Assembly: GCF_001238275.1 (NCBI RefSeq) | Contig: NZ_LGTB01000033.1 | Location: forward strand, 1-64,000 | Source of the DNA: Bradyrhizobium viridifuturi | GTDB lineage: Bacteria; Pseudomonadota; Alphaproteobacteria; Rhizobiales; Xanthobacteraceae | Reading direction: 5' to 3' | Length of the DNA: 64,000 bases | In this document: positions 26,565-37,094 of the stretch, piece by piece | Layout of the letters: every line of letters starts with the position of its first letter | Numbering within the stretch: position 1 is the first letter of the stretch | Notes under the pieces: generated by a model | What the model saw: the letters and a program-made list of their open reading frames with translations, nothing else | Databases searched by the model: none | Told to the model about the DNA's origin: nothing | Translations under genes and position numbers: made by a program

Positions 26565-27301
26565 ATGACCCAGCTGCGCCCAATATCCTCGTCGTCGAGG
26601 ACGACCGCGAAACGCGATCCCTCATCGCAAAATATCTCCGCACTAATTCCTGCCATGTCACGACCGCCTCCGACGGCCGCGAAATGGCCAAGGCCATGAC
26701 CGATCACCGGGTGGATCTGCTGGTGCTCGACGTCATGCTGCCCGGCGAGGACGGCCTCAGCCTGTGCCGCAAGGTGCGGGCGGAGTCGCAGACGCCGATC
26801 ATCATGCTGACCGCGCGCGGCGAGGACGTCGACCGCATCCTCGGCCTCGAGATGGGCGCCGACGACTACCTGGCCAAGCCGTTCAACCCGCGCGAGCTGC
26901 TGGCGCGGATCAACGCGGTGCTGCGCCGGCAGGCCGCCGCACGCAACGCCAGCGCGATCGAGGGCGCGACCACGCTGAGCTTCCTCGGCTGGCGCATCGA
27001 CATCCGCCTGCGCGAGCTGCGCAATCCCGAAGGCGCGCGCGTCGCGATGACCAGCGCCGAGTTCGACCTGCTGCGCACCTTCTGCGAACGGCCCGGCCGC
27101 GTGCTGTCGCGCGACAGCCTGCTCGACCTGACGCAGGGCCGCAGCGCCGGCTCGTTCGAGCGTTCGATCGACGTGCTGGTCAGCCGCATCAGGCGCAAGA
27201 TCGAGCCCGATCCGCAGGAAGCCACCATGATCAAGACGGTGCGTTCCGGCGGCTATGTGTTCACTCCGAGGGTGGAGGCGGTTGCCGCCACGAGCAACTG
27301 A
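26565..27301 (+). pseudogene. OmpR-family response regulator, N-terminal frameshift
   Basis: The frame from 26582 reads NILVVEDDRETRSLIAKYL, the start of a receiver domain, with Asp in VLDVMLPGEDGLSL as phosphoacceptor and Lys in DDYLAKPFNPREL. The winged-helix DNA-binding domain follows (GARVAMTSAEFDLLRTFCER, SIDVLVSRIRRKIE). That frame has no start codon. The only good start, ATG at 26565 (TQLRP), is in another frame, and one extra C in the C run at 26579-26581 joins them (about 246 residues). It forms an operon with the kinase two bases downstream. A sequence error is more likely than a loss. Confidence 0.8.
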
Positions 27302-27303
27302 CC

Positions 27304-28662
27304 ATGAAGCTGCTGCGTGTGCTGAGTCTGCGGGGGATCGGCGCCCAGATGGCGGCGCTGGTCGTCGTCTCGATCGTCGCGCTGCACCTGATCATCACCG
27401 CCACCTTCCTGATCCATCGCCCTGACAGGCCGGAGCCGTCCGATCGCTGGCACACCCAGCTCGCCGCCGCCGCGCAATTGCTCGGGCACGCCCCGGCATC
27501 GGAGCGGCCGCGTCTCCAGGCCGATATCATCAGAGCCTTCCCGCAGCTTGCGGTCAGCGACCTGCCGGCCGATACCAGCGGGCTCACCGAGACCGACCCG
27601 CCGAACCTGCACGCGCTGCGCCGGCTGGGCGCCGGCTATCATGTCTACTCCCTGCCTCGCGAGGCGGGCAGCACGTCGCGTGACGGCGAGATCCGCCGCG
27701 TCGCGATCCGCCTGCCTGACGGCAGCATGTTCGGCGCGAACCTGATGCCGGACCAGCACCTGCGGCCGTTCTGGGGCGGGCCCTGGATGATGACGGTGCT
27801 GTTCGCCGTCATCAGCGTCACCCTGCTCGGCCTGTGGGCGGCATGGGCACTGACCGCGCCGCTGTCGTCGTTCGTCAAGGCCGCCGAGACCTTCAGCCTG
27901 AACGGTGCCGCCGCGCCGCTGCCCGAGCGCGGCCCCGAGGAGATCCGCTCGCTGGCCAAGGCGCTGAACCGGATGCGCGAGCGCATCACTGCACTGATCG
28001 ACGACCGCACCAAGATGCTGGCCGCCATCAGCCACGACCTGCGCACGCCGATCACACGGATGCGGCTGCGCGCCGAGTTCATTGAGGACGAGACCCACCG
28101 CCACCGCATGCTGCGCGACCTCGACCAGATGCGCTCGATGCTGGAATCGGTGCTGTCGTTCCTGCGCAACGACCGCAAGCTCGAGGAGATGACGCTGGTC
28201 GACATCGCGAGCACGCTGCACCTCGTCACCGACCAGTTCGCCGACATGGGCCACAAGGTCAGCTACGAAGGTCCGCAGCACGCGATGGCGACCGCGCGGC
28301 CCGCCGACCTGCATCGCAGCATCACCAATCTGGTCGACAATGCCGTACGCTTCGGCGGCGAAGTCGCCGTCCGCCTCGACGTCAGGCCGGATCGTCTCGT
28401 CATCGACATCGAGGATGACGGCCCCGGCATTTCGGACGCGCACAAGGCGAGCGTGCTGGAGCCGTTCGTGCGCGGCGACCAGGCACGCAACATGGATGAG
28501 GCCGAAGGCTTCGGCCTTGGCCTGTCGATCGCCAACGCCATCGTGCTCGCGCACGGCGGCACGCTGTCGCTGCACGATCGCAAGCCGCACGGGCTCGTGG
28601 TCCGGATCGAACTGCCGGCGCGGCAGCAGCCGCAGCAGGTGGCGCGCAAATCCGCGGCCTAA
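27304..28662 (+). CDS. sensor histidine kinase
   Basis: 452 residues. One membrane helix opens the protein (MAALVVVSIVALHLIITATF), and a periplasmic domain of about 110 residues leads to a second helix (MTVLFAVISVTLLGLWAAWA). A HAMP-like linker precedes the phosphorylation site SHDLRTP, and the ATP-binding motifs follow: ITNLVDNAVRFGG, DDGPGIS and GFGLGLSIAN. It pairs with the upstream response regulator, two bases away, in an EnvZ/OmpR-like system. No input ligand can be inferred. Confidence 0.9.
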   Translation: MKLLRVLSLRGIGAQMAALVVVSIVALHLIITATFLIHRPDRPEPSDRWHTQLAAAAQLLGHAPASERPRLQADIIRAFPQLAVSDLPADTSGLTETDPPNLHALRRLGAGYHVYSLPREAGSTSRDGEIRRVAIRLPDGSMFGANLMPDQHLRPFWGGPWMMTVLFAVISVTLLGLWAAWALTAPLSSFVKAAETFSLNGAAAPLPERGPEEIRSLAKALNRMRERITALIDDRTKMLAAISHDLRTPITRMRLRAEFIEDETHRHRMLRDLDQMRSMLESVLSFLRNDRKLEEMTLVDIASTLHLVTDQFADMGHKVSYEGPQHAMATARPADLHRSITNLVDNAVRFGGEVAVRLDVRPDRLVIDIEDDGPGISDAHKASVLEPFVRGDQARNMDEAEGFGLGLSIANAIVLAHGGTLSLHDRKPHGLVVRIELPARQQPQQVARKSAA

Positions 28663-28710
28663 TGAGGCTGACCTGATCGGCGACGACGAAGCTGACCGAT
28701 AACTAGGGCG

Positions 28711-28905
28711 TCAGGCGGCGAGCGGCCTGAGCTGCGCGGTATCGTAGATCGCGACAGCCTCGAAGCGGTAATCGCAGGCGCGGCAATTCCACAGGAACGA
28801 CGTGCGCCCCTCGCTGTGCTCCACCCAATCGGGGCGGGCAATCGGCTTGCCGCATTGCGCGCAGGGGTTTTCGCGAGGCATGTAGCCGGTGTCCTGACGG
28901 ACCAT
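28711..28905 (-). CDS. small zinc-ribbon-like protein
   Basis: 64 residues from an ATG at 28905 with GGGAG upstream. Two CxxC pairs (CAQCG and CRAC) separated by about 24 residues form a probable zinc ribbon. The rest contains WVEHSEGRTSFLWN. The fold suggests nucleic-acid or protein binding, but no specific function can be named. It is convergent with the histidine kinase. Confidence 0.7.
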   Translation of the reverse strand: MVRQDTGYMPRENPCAQCGKPIARPDWVEHSEGRTSFLWNCRACDYRFEAVAIYDTAQLRPLAA

Positions 28906-29279
28906 GGCGCATCTCCCGAATGTTGTTTCTTGCGTGCTTTGGAACGGACAGACGCGCTGACCCAACACGCGCGCTCTGTCGTTCGATCAGTGTAGACCCT
29001 TGTTGAGTCGTTTGCACGACAAACCGCTGTGGATAGCGTGCGGCAAAATCGGCAGAGAAGTTTTGCGGTCAAGTTCTCTGCTCGGACAATTTTCAGCTGA
29101 AACAATTGAAGCAGACAATTTGAAGCATCTCGCAATCGCGTCGTGCCACTCACCGCAGGTCCGGACAATCACGGACGCAGAACGTTCGCTGATGCGAAGG
29201 TTTTGCCACATTCCTGCCCGCTCGCCGTACCAATGAGACCGCAGAACCGACGCGCGTTTGATCACCCGGGCGATCCGAG
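28906..29279. other. intergenic region, no gene evident
   Basis: A 374-bp, relatively AT-rich gap between divergent genes (zinc-ribbon on minus, lytic transglycosylase on plus). No coding frame with supporting features, palindrome or RNA structure was identified; it should contain both promoters. Confidence 0.4.
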
Positions 29280-29807
29280 ATGAAGACACTTCAGACCCTT
29301 AGCTGCCTTGCCGCCGCGATTGCGGTGCTCGCGTCCTGCGCCGGTGCGCATGCACAATCGCGCGCGCAATATGAGGCGATGGTGGCGGCCGAGGCCCAGG
29401 CCAATCTGGTGCCGGAGGAGCTGGTGCATCGCGTCATCGTGCGCGAGAGCAAATACCATCCGCAGCTGATCGGGCGCGGCGGCACCATCGGGCTGATGCA
29501 GATCAAGCTCGGCACCGCGCGCGGCCTCGGCTACACCGGTACCGCCGAGGGTCTGCGCGACCCCGGCACCAACCTCAAATATGGCGTCAAATATCTCGCC
29601 GGCGCCTATCGCGCCGCCAATGGCGACCACGACCGAGCCGTGCGTTATTTCGCGGGCGGGTATTACTACGTCGCAAAGCGGCAGCGCGGCGGTCACCTCA
29701 AGGAAGCCAAGCATGGCGGCGCAGGTGCACCGCCCAAGGAGCTCGCCAAGTCGGACCAGATCGCGGCCGACCCTGCCGAGCCGAAGCCGGAACAGGCCGA
29801 GAAATAA
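29280..29807 (+). CDS. lytic transglycosylase (SLT-like)
   Basis: 175 residues, exported (signal peptide ending near AHA-QS). The SLT domain includes HRVIVRESKYHPQLIG, where the Glu of RES is the catalytic acid, then GTIGLMQIKLGTARGLGYTG and NLKYGVKYLAGAY. Such enzymes cleave glycan strands of peptidoglycan with formation of 1,6-anhydro ends. The last 40 residues are low complexity (Lys/Ala/Pro). It ends about 170 bp before the thiamine riboswitch and is probably unrelated to it. Confidence 0.9.
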   Translation: MKTLQTLSCLAAAIAVLASCAGAHAQSRAQYEAMVAAEAQANLVPEELVHRVIVRESKYHPQLIGRGGTIGLMQIKLGTARGLGYTGTAEGLRDPGTNLKYGVKYLAGAYRAANGDHDRAVRYFAGGYYYVAKRQRGGHLKEAKHGGAGAPPKELAKSDQIAADPAEPKPEQAEK

Positions 29808-29984
29808 AGCCGATCGCGTGCGCCGAGCGCTGACGCGCTGGCGCAGTTCTGGCCATCCCCGAGGCGCCCTCTCACCGCAAATCACGCGACCCTGCGGCTG
29901 CAACCTCCTGTGAGGCGCTGCGGCGCCACGGCACGCCTGCCGCTGGCATACACGTTGACACAGAAGCCCATCCGCCTACATTAG

Positions 29985-30112
29985 GGGCGTTCCGAGGGGT
30001 GCTCCGAAGGAGGAGCTGAGATACCGCAAGCTTGGGCCTCGCCAGTAGGCGAACAGTCCGGGACCGCGGTGACCCTTTGAACCTGATCCGGGTCATGCCG
30101 GCGAAGGGACAG
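29985..30112 (+). promoter_or_regulatory. TPP riboswitch (THI element)
   Basis: The conserved core is present: GAGGGGTGCTCC, then CTGAGATACCGCAAG, and on the 3' side TTTGAACCTGATCCGGGTCA followed by TGCCGGCGAAGGGA. These are the TPP-binding helices of the THI box. The 3' end runs straight into AAGGGACAGGG ahead of the thiO start at 30115, so binding of thiamine pyrophosphate should hide the ribosome site. It controls the whole thiOSGEC set. The remaining part of the 307-bp gap before thiO shows nothing else. Confidence 0.95.
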
Positions 30113-30114
30113 GG

Positions 30115-31128
30115 ATGTATCAGACGTTACGACCGCGGGGGGATTCCCCCGTCACCATCATCGGCGCAGGCATAGCCGGCGCCTGGCATGCGCTATTGCT
30201 CGCAGAGGCCGGACGTGCCGTCACCCTGCATGAGCGCAGTGACGCTGGGATGACGGAATCCACAAGCCACTGGGCCGGCGGAATGCTGGCGCCCTGGTGC
30301 GAGGAGGAGGCCGCCGAGCCGGTCATCACCCGCCTCGGCATCCGCTCGCTCGATCTGTGGCGACAGCATTTTCCGGAAACCCCGTTCAACGGCTCGCTGG
30401 TGGTGGCGCATCCGCGCGACCGCGCCGACTTCGAGCGCTTTGCCCGCCTCACCACCAATCACCGCAGGCTCGATGCCGAGGGCGTTCGCGAACTGGAACC
30501 GTCGCTCGAGGGCCGCTTCCGCGAGGGGCTGTTCTATCCCGACGAGGGTCATGTCGAGCCGCGCCGCGTGCTGCCGCGGCTGCATGCCGCGATCGCCAAG
30601 GCCGGCGGCGCCATCAAGTTCGGTAGCGATGCCGAGGCTCATGATCTCGACGGCCTCGTGATCGATTGCCGCGGGCTCGCCGCGTGCGACCGCGAGCCGA
30701 GCCTGCGCGGCGTCAAGGGCGAGATGATCATCATCGAAACCGCCGAGGTCGAGCTGTCGCGTCCGGTGCGGCTGATCCATCCGCGCTGGCCGCTTTACGT
30801 GATCCCGCGCGGCGACGGCCGCTTCATGCTCGGCGCGACCACGATCGAGGCCGAGGACAATGGCGTCAGCGTGCGCTCGGCGCTGGAGCTGCTGGGGGCG
30901 GCTTACGTCGTGCATCCGGCGTTCGGCGAGGCGCGCATCGTCGAATTCGGCGCCGGATTGCGTCCGGCCTTTCCCGACAACCTGCCGAAAATCAGGATCG
31001 AGCAGGAACGCATCACGGTGAACGGACTCTACCGTCACGGCTTCCTGCTGGCGCCCGCGCTGGCCGAGCTGACGCTCGCCTATCTCCAGCGCGGCGAAAT
31101 CGACAATGAGGTGATGCAATGCGCGTGA
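30115..31128 (+). CDS. thiO: glycine oxidase ThiO
   Basis: 337 residues of the FAD-dependent DAO family. The dinucleotide-binding motif is VTIIGAGIAGAWHALLLAEAG, written here in two parts (TIIGAGIAG, then AWHALLLAEAG). The C-terminal FAD contact is YRHGFLLAPALAELTL. In the thiamine pathway, ThiO oxidises glycine to the iminoglycine used by ThiG for the thiazole ring. It is the first gene after the riboswitch and overlaps thiS by ten bases. The start at 30115 lies 3-5 bases after the ribosome-binding purines. Confidence 0.9.
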   Translation: MYQTLRPRGDSPVTIIGAGIAGAWHALLLAEAGRAVTLHERSDAGMTESTSHWAGGMLAPWCEEEAAEPVITRLGIRSLDLWRQHFPETPFNGSLVVAHPRDRADFERFARLTTNHRRLDAEGVRELEPSLEGRFREGLFYPDEGHVEPRRVLPRLHAAIAKAGGAIKFGSDAEAHDLDGLVIDCRGLAACDREPSLRGVKGEMIIIETAEVELSRPVRLIHPRWPLYVIPRGDGRFMLGATTIEAEDNGVSVRSALELLGAAYVVHPAFGEARIVEFGAGLRPAFPDNLPKIRIEQERITVNGLYRHGFLLAPALAELTLAYLQRGEIDNEVMQCA

Positions 31129-31316
31129 TCGTCAACGGTGAGCAGCGCGAGATCAACGCAGCGAGCGTCGATGCGCTGCTGGCTGAGCTCGACTACGAGG
31201 GCACGCATTTCGCGATCGCAGTGAATTACGACGTGGTGCCAAAGGGCCGCTGGGCCGAGACCGCACTGAAAGCCGGCGACGAGATCGAGATCATCACGCC
31301 GCGGCAGGGAGGGTGA
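31119..31316 (+). CDS. thiS: sulfur carrier protein ThiS
   Basis: 65 residues ending in the required Gly-Gly (ITPRQGG). The fold is ubiquitin-like, and its thiocarboxylated C terminus donates sulfur to ThiG for thiazole formation. The ATG lies inside the 3' end of thiO, suggesting translational coupling. The stop is followed by a repeat before thiG. Confidence 0.95.
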   Translation: MRVIVNGEQREINAASVDALLAELDYEGTHFAIAVNYDVVPKGRWAETALKAGDEIEIITPRQGG

Positions 31317-31344
31317 TGTGAGTTTGTTCGCACACTCTCTCCTC

Positions 31345-31475
31345 ACGTCCTCCCTGCGAAAGCAGGGACCCATACTCCGCGGCCCTTCAGTGAGGCACGC
31401 GGGGCGACGTTCCCTCCGGCAATTGCCCGTCGTGGTTATGGGTCCCGGCCTGCGCCGGGACGACGGCACGGTTTG
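31345..31475. repeat. palindromic repeat between thiS and thiG
   Basis: An inverted pair: TGCGAAAGCAGGGACCCATA on one side and ATGGGTCCCGGCCTGCGCCGG on the other, about 70 bp apart. The outer ends resemble a repeat near 43377-43505, which has the same CCCATA/TATGGG arrangement. It inserts about 175 bp into the thi operon. Confidence 0.7.
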
Positions 31476-31492
31476 AGGAGACACTACGGACC

Positions 31493-32274
31493 ATGGTCAC
31501 CTTCTACGGCAAATCCTTCCCCTCCCGCCTGCTGATCGGCACCGCGCTGTACGCCTCGCCTGCGATCATGCAGAACGCGATCCGCGCTTCCGGCGCCAGC
31601 ATCGTCACGGTGTCGCTGCGGCGCGAGGCGGCGGGCGGCAAGACCGGCGATGCGTTCTGGTCGCTGATCCGCGAGCTCGGCGTCACGGTGCTGCCGAACA
31701 CCGCGGGCTGCCGCAGCGTGCGCGAGGCGGTCACAACAGCGAAGCTCGCGCGCGAATTGTTCGGCACGCCCTGGATCAAGCTCGAGGTGATCGCCGACAA
31801 CGACACGCTGCAGCCCGACGTGGTCGGCCTGGTCGAGGCCGCCACCATCCTGATCAAGGACGGTTTTGAGGTTTTCCCCTATTGCACCGAGGATTTCTCG
31901 GTCGCCTCGCGGCTGGTCGAGGCCGGCTGCAAGGTGGTGATGCCGTGGGCCGCGCCGATCGGCAGCGCCAAGGGCATCACCAACCGCGACGCACTGAAAC
32001 TGCTGCGCGACCGCCTGCCCGACATCACGCTGGTGGTCGACGCCGGCCTTGGCGCGCCGTCGCATGCGGCGCAGGCGCTCGAGCTCGGCTATGACGCCGT
32101 GCTGCTCAACACCGCCGTCGCAAAGGCCGCCGACCCGGTTGCGATGGCCAATGCTTTCCGCCTCGGCGTCGAGGCGGCCGCACCGCCTATGAAGCCGGGC
32201 TGTTGGAAGCCCGCGACTTCGCCTCCCCCTCCACCCCTGTCGTTGGGACCCCGTTCTGGCATGCCGTATCCTGA
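31493..32274 (+). pseudogene. thiG: thiazole synthase ThiG, frameshifted near the C terminus
   Basis: The protein is typical from FYGKSFPSRLLIGTALYAS to AFRLGVE, including the Schiff-base Lys region IKLEVI and VVMPWAAPIGS. At 32175 one base is missing: adding it continues as VEAGRTAYEAGLLEARDFAS and ends HAVS at a TGA (32272-32274), the normal ThiG end. Without it the frame runs on into the thiE reading frame. ThiG forms the thiazole phosphate from DXP, iminoglycine and ThiS thiocarboxylate. thiE begins at 32261 and overlaps this stop. Confidence 0.85.
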
Positions 32275-32868
32275 TCCGTTCTATCCCGTCGTCGACAGCG
32301 TCAAGTGGGTCGAGCGACTGACAAAACTCGGCGTCGGCACCATCCAGCTCCGCGCCAAGGAGCTCGACGATGCCGAGGCACTGCAGATCGTCAGCGACGC
32401 ACTGGCCGTCACGAAGGGCACGCCCACAAAGCTCGTGGTCAACGACTATTGGCGCGCGGCGATCGTCGCCGGCGCCGAGCATCTGCATCTCGGCCAGGAA
32501 GACCTCGCCGACGCCGACCTCGGCGAAATCCGTAAAGCGCGGCTGACGCTCGGCGTCTCCACCCATGACGACGCCGAACTCGCCACCGCGCTCGCCGCCA
32601 GGCCGGACTATGTCGCGCTCGGCCCGATCTTCTTCACCACGCTGAAGTCGATGCGGTTCGAGCCGCAGGGCATTCCGAAGATCACGGAGTGGAAGAAGCG
32701 GATCGGCAATATCCCGCTTGTCGCGATCGGCGGCATCAAATTCGAGCACGCCGCCGAGATCTTCGCCGCCGGCGCCGATTCAATCGCCGTCTCTCCGACG
32801 TCACCCAGAACGCCGACCCCGACGCGCGGGTGCGGCAGTGGCTCGGCATCCCTGCGGAGGCCGCATGA
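32261..32868 (+). pseudogene. thiE: thiamine phosphate synthase ThiE, frameshifted near the C terminus
   Basis: From ATG at 32261 the sequence reads YPDPFYPVVDSVKWVERLTK, VGTIQLRAKELDDAEALQIV and LVVNDYWRAAIVAGAEHLHLG, with ALGPIFFTTLKSM. This is ThiE, which joins HMP-pyrophosphate and thiazole phosphate. At about 32792 the frame is lost after GADSIAV. Adding one base gives SDVTQNADPDARVRQWLGIP and the stop at 32868, the expected end. As the two genes share a frame, the uncorrected frame reads as one apparent ThiG-ThiE fusion, which is an artefact of the first deletion. Confidence 0.85.
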
Positions 32869-32874
32869 TGCACA

Positions 32875-33030
32875 CGACACCCCGCTCATACCGTCACCCC
32901 CGCGCAAAGGCTTCGCCTTTGTCGCTGGAGGTGGCCGCTTCTTCAGCGGCCCTCGAAGGGCGACGGCCCGGCTCGTCCATCCTTCGAGGCTCGCTTCGCG
33001 AGCACCTCAGGATGACGAGAACAACAGCCC
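32875..33030. repeat. repeat cluster between thiE and thiC
   Basis: A run of short palindromes, including AAAGGCTTCGCCTTT, GGCCGCTTCTTCAGCGGCC and CTTCGAGGCTCGCTTCGCGA, with TCCATCCTTCGAGGCT. Elements of this type recur in Bradyrhizobium intergenic DNA, from memory. It adds a 194-bp gap before thiC inside the thi set. Confidence 0.65.
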
Positions 33031-33062
33031 TTACGCACACGAATTAAAACGGAGGATCCCTC

Positions 33063-34961
<1,899 letters not shown>

Positions 34962-35346
34962 GGACATCGCCCTCACCGCTCGTCATGCCCGGGCTTGACC
35001 CGGGCATCCATCAAGAACGAAGAGACCGGGCGATCGCCCGGTCTTTTTCTTTTAGAGGCGCGCACCCACGAGCTCACTGCCTATGTGCGGATCGTACAGG
35101 CTCGATCACGACGGCAGCCGGCCCGAGCCCGAGGCCTAACGCTGCGGCACAGACACCCGCTGTCCCGCCGAACCATTGATTTGGATCAACGAAAGATCCG
35201 CGATCTCGTCGCTTTCTATGATGCCCAACAGCGAGGGCCCGCGTCGGGGTGTCATTCCGCTCCCTCCAAATAGACGATGTAGCGACAATTCCACGTCAGG
35301 CGGCAGAGATTGCAGCGCAGCCCATTGCCTTCAACTGGAGAGTTTC
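34962..35346. other. intergenic region after thiC
   Basis: This 385-bp stretch contains a palindrome (ATGCCCGGGCTTGACCCGGGCAT, 34985-35007), the thiC terminator, and an AT-richer segment before the small gene at 35347. No gene is evident. Confidence 0.5.
35023..35053 (+). terminator. intrinsic terminator of thiC
   Basis: AGACCGGGCGATCGCCCGGTCT is a perfect 11-base palindrome followed by TTTTTCTTTT, about 60 bp after the thiC stop. Confidence 0.85.
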
Positions 35347-35742
35347 ATGAAAACCTTCAATGCGGTGCTATTCGTACTTCTCGTTACGCAATCGGCATCG
35401 ACACAGGCTGGAAGTCTGGACGGAGCCTGGACGATGGACGCCTCTGCCTGCAATCAGATCTTCACCAAGGAGAACAACAAGCTCGCCTTCAAGCGGGATG
35501 CTGATCTCCACGCCGGCGGCTTGATCGTGCAGGGAAAGCAAATCACCGGCACATTTCAAAAATGCACGATCAAATCGTTGCACGATGACGGGCAGAATGT
35601 CCGGCTGATCGCAGCGTGCTCGGACGGCATCGCGATTTCAGATGTCACATTCGACGTGAAACTCTCTGGCGAGAACACGATCACGCTCAGCTCCAAAGAA
35701 CCGGTGTCGGTGGAGACGCCGTATGTTCGCTGCTCGATGTGA
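35347..35742 (+). CDS. small secreted hypothetical protein
   Basis: 131 residues from an ATG at 35347 with GGAG upstream. A signal peptide (NAVLFVLLVTQSAST, cleavage near TQA-GS) is followed by a beta-rich mature part: LDGAWTMDASACNQIFTKEN and VTFDVKLSGENTITLSSKEP with paired cysteines. The base composition is AT-richer than the flanks, consistent with transfer. I recognise no family. It is enclosed by the two thiC 3' ends. Confidence 0.7.
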   Translation: MKTFNAVLFVLLVTQSASTQAGSLDGAWTMDASACNQIFTKENNKLAFKRDADLHAGGLIVQGKQITGTFQKCTIKSLHDDGQNVRLIAACSDGIAISDVTFDVKLSGENTITLSSKEPVSVETPYVRCSM

Positions 35743-35800
35743 GGTCGGTGGCGACGGCTAGGTCGGGTTAGCCGAGGGCGTAACCCACCGATGCCTCCTC

Positions 35801-36118
35801 GACTTCCGCGGGCAGGACCAGTTCAATCTCGGCGTCGATCCCGACACCGCGAAGAACTTCCACGACGAGACCCTGCCGAAGGAAGCCCACAAGGTCGCGC
35901 ACTTCTGCTCGATGTGCGGCCCGAAATTCTGCTCGATCAAGATCACCCAGGACGTCCACGACTACGCCGCGACGCTCAACGACCCGACCGGCGTCGGCGC
36001 GTCTATGTCAGGTACCATCGAGGACGGCATGGCGACGATGAGTGCCAAGTTCAAGGAGATGGGCGAGAACCTATATCTCGACGCGGAGAAGGTGAAGGAG
36101 AGCAATCGGGTGTTGTGA
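35801..36118 (+). pseudogene. second, diverged 3' fragment of thiC
   Basis: Codon by codon this matches the last 106 codons of thiC (34644-34961) at 297 of 318 bases by hand count, still in frame and ending at the same stop (NRVL). Most differences are third-position changes plus a few conservative substitutions (Trp-to-Gly, Leu-to-Val, Met-to-Ile), so it comes from a related thiC rather than a recent tandem copy. The cysteine motif CSMCGPKFCS is kept. There is no promoter or start; its own terminator-like hairpin follows. It looks like a residue of integration or recombination at thiC. Confidence 0.85.
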
Positions 36119-36178
36119 GGGGGCGCCCTCACTGCTCATTAGGCCCGGGCTCGCCCACGGGGTATCCAAGTATAGAGG

Positions 36179-36205
36179 CCGGGCGAAAGCCCGGTTTTTT
36201 GTTTG
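36179..36205 (+). terminator. intrinsic terminator after the thiC fragment
   Basis: CCGGGC-GAAA-GCCCGG followed by TTTTTTGTTT, the diverged equivalent of the thiC terminator at 35023. Confidence 0.8.
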
Positions 36206-36347
36206 AACTGTAGCATATGCCTGCAAGCCCCCTATCAACTTTAGTCGGAGATACACGCAGATCGGCCGACGACTATTTGCAGATTAGAGGCCGGAATGAT
36301 CAACTAATGGTTGCCAATTTCCCGAACGGTATCTTTGAAAGATTTAA

Positions 36348-36620
36348 ATGTATCATTATGAAGCCCTGGGCGATGAGCGATTTCAGGAATTTTGCCAATC
36401 TCTGCTCGTCGCAGCGTTCCCTAATGTTCAGTGCCTACCAGTTGGCCAGCCTGACGGCGGCCGTGATGGTTTCCTGCTCGTCCGTCACCTTCTCGCCAAG
36501 GCCTCCGCGAGCGAGAGCGAACTCGTAGTGTTCCAAGTAAAGTACATCAAAAATCCGACAGATTCCCGCAGCGAACGAGACTTAATCCAGCAGGTCGTAA
36601 AATCCGAGAAGACCAAGGTA
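36348..36620 (+). pseudogene. PD-(D/E)xK nuclease N-terminal part of a broken nSTAND gene
   Basis: The frame from the ATG at 36348 encodes YEALGDERFQEFCQSLLVAA, then GQPDGGRDGF and VVFQVKYIKNP. The D...QxK arrangement is the PD-(D/E)xK nuclease core seen at the N terminus of certain nSTAND-ATPase antiphage proteins. Homology stops after SEKTKV (about 36615), where the central NTPase domain should follow. What follows is a fragment in the opposite orientation, so this is the first third of a destroyed gene. Confidence 0.6.
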
Positions 36621-37093
36621 AGGATCTCGCCCTTGTTGAAGCAGCCTCCGAAAAATCGAGTAACATTCAGCCAGTAGGGATTTCTGATCAGGGCTTTGAA
36701 GCGATCAAACTTGTCGCCAGTCGCTTCGCCTTCGCCTGACGGATAAGGAGATGTTTCGTACAAGAATCGGGCGACGAAGTACTCTCGAAGAGGCTGGACT
36801 TCAAATTCGTACGTGTCTTGCACGCGCGAAACCAATGCTCCCACTCGTTCGATTATTCCGTTGAAGAGAGCGTCGACGATTGTCGTGTCTTCTCCTTCCT
36901 TATCGAGATAGGAGAACAGTGTGGCTCGGAGATCACCATATTCGATGCTACCGTCACCACCAGCTTCTGCCGCAGTTTGGAGTTTCCAGGCTAGGAAACG
37001 ATGGATGTCTATCAAAATGTCTCGGTTGTCTCTAACAACGTCACTCTTCTCGGATTCCCGGCTAAAAAACATATCCATATAAGCGTCGTACAT
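36604..37093 (-). pseudogene. inverted internal segment of the same nSTAND gene
   Basis: Read on the minus strand: YDAYMDMFFSRESEKSDVV, then RVGALVSRVQDTYEFEVQPL and REYFVARFLYE, then NPYWLNVTRFFGGCFNKGEI. This is the conserved segment that follows the NTPase domain in such proteins. Its orientation is opposite to the flanking pieces on both sides, so it was inverted after the NTPase part was lost. The remaining ORF beyond about 36604 is antisense to the nuclease part. Confidence 0.55.
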
Positions 37094-37094
37094 C

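Noticed and set aside
35912..36118. Independent small gene at the thiC fragment
   Set aside because: It is only the in-frame tail of the duplicated thiC end, without a ribosome site.
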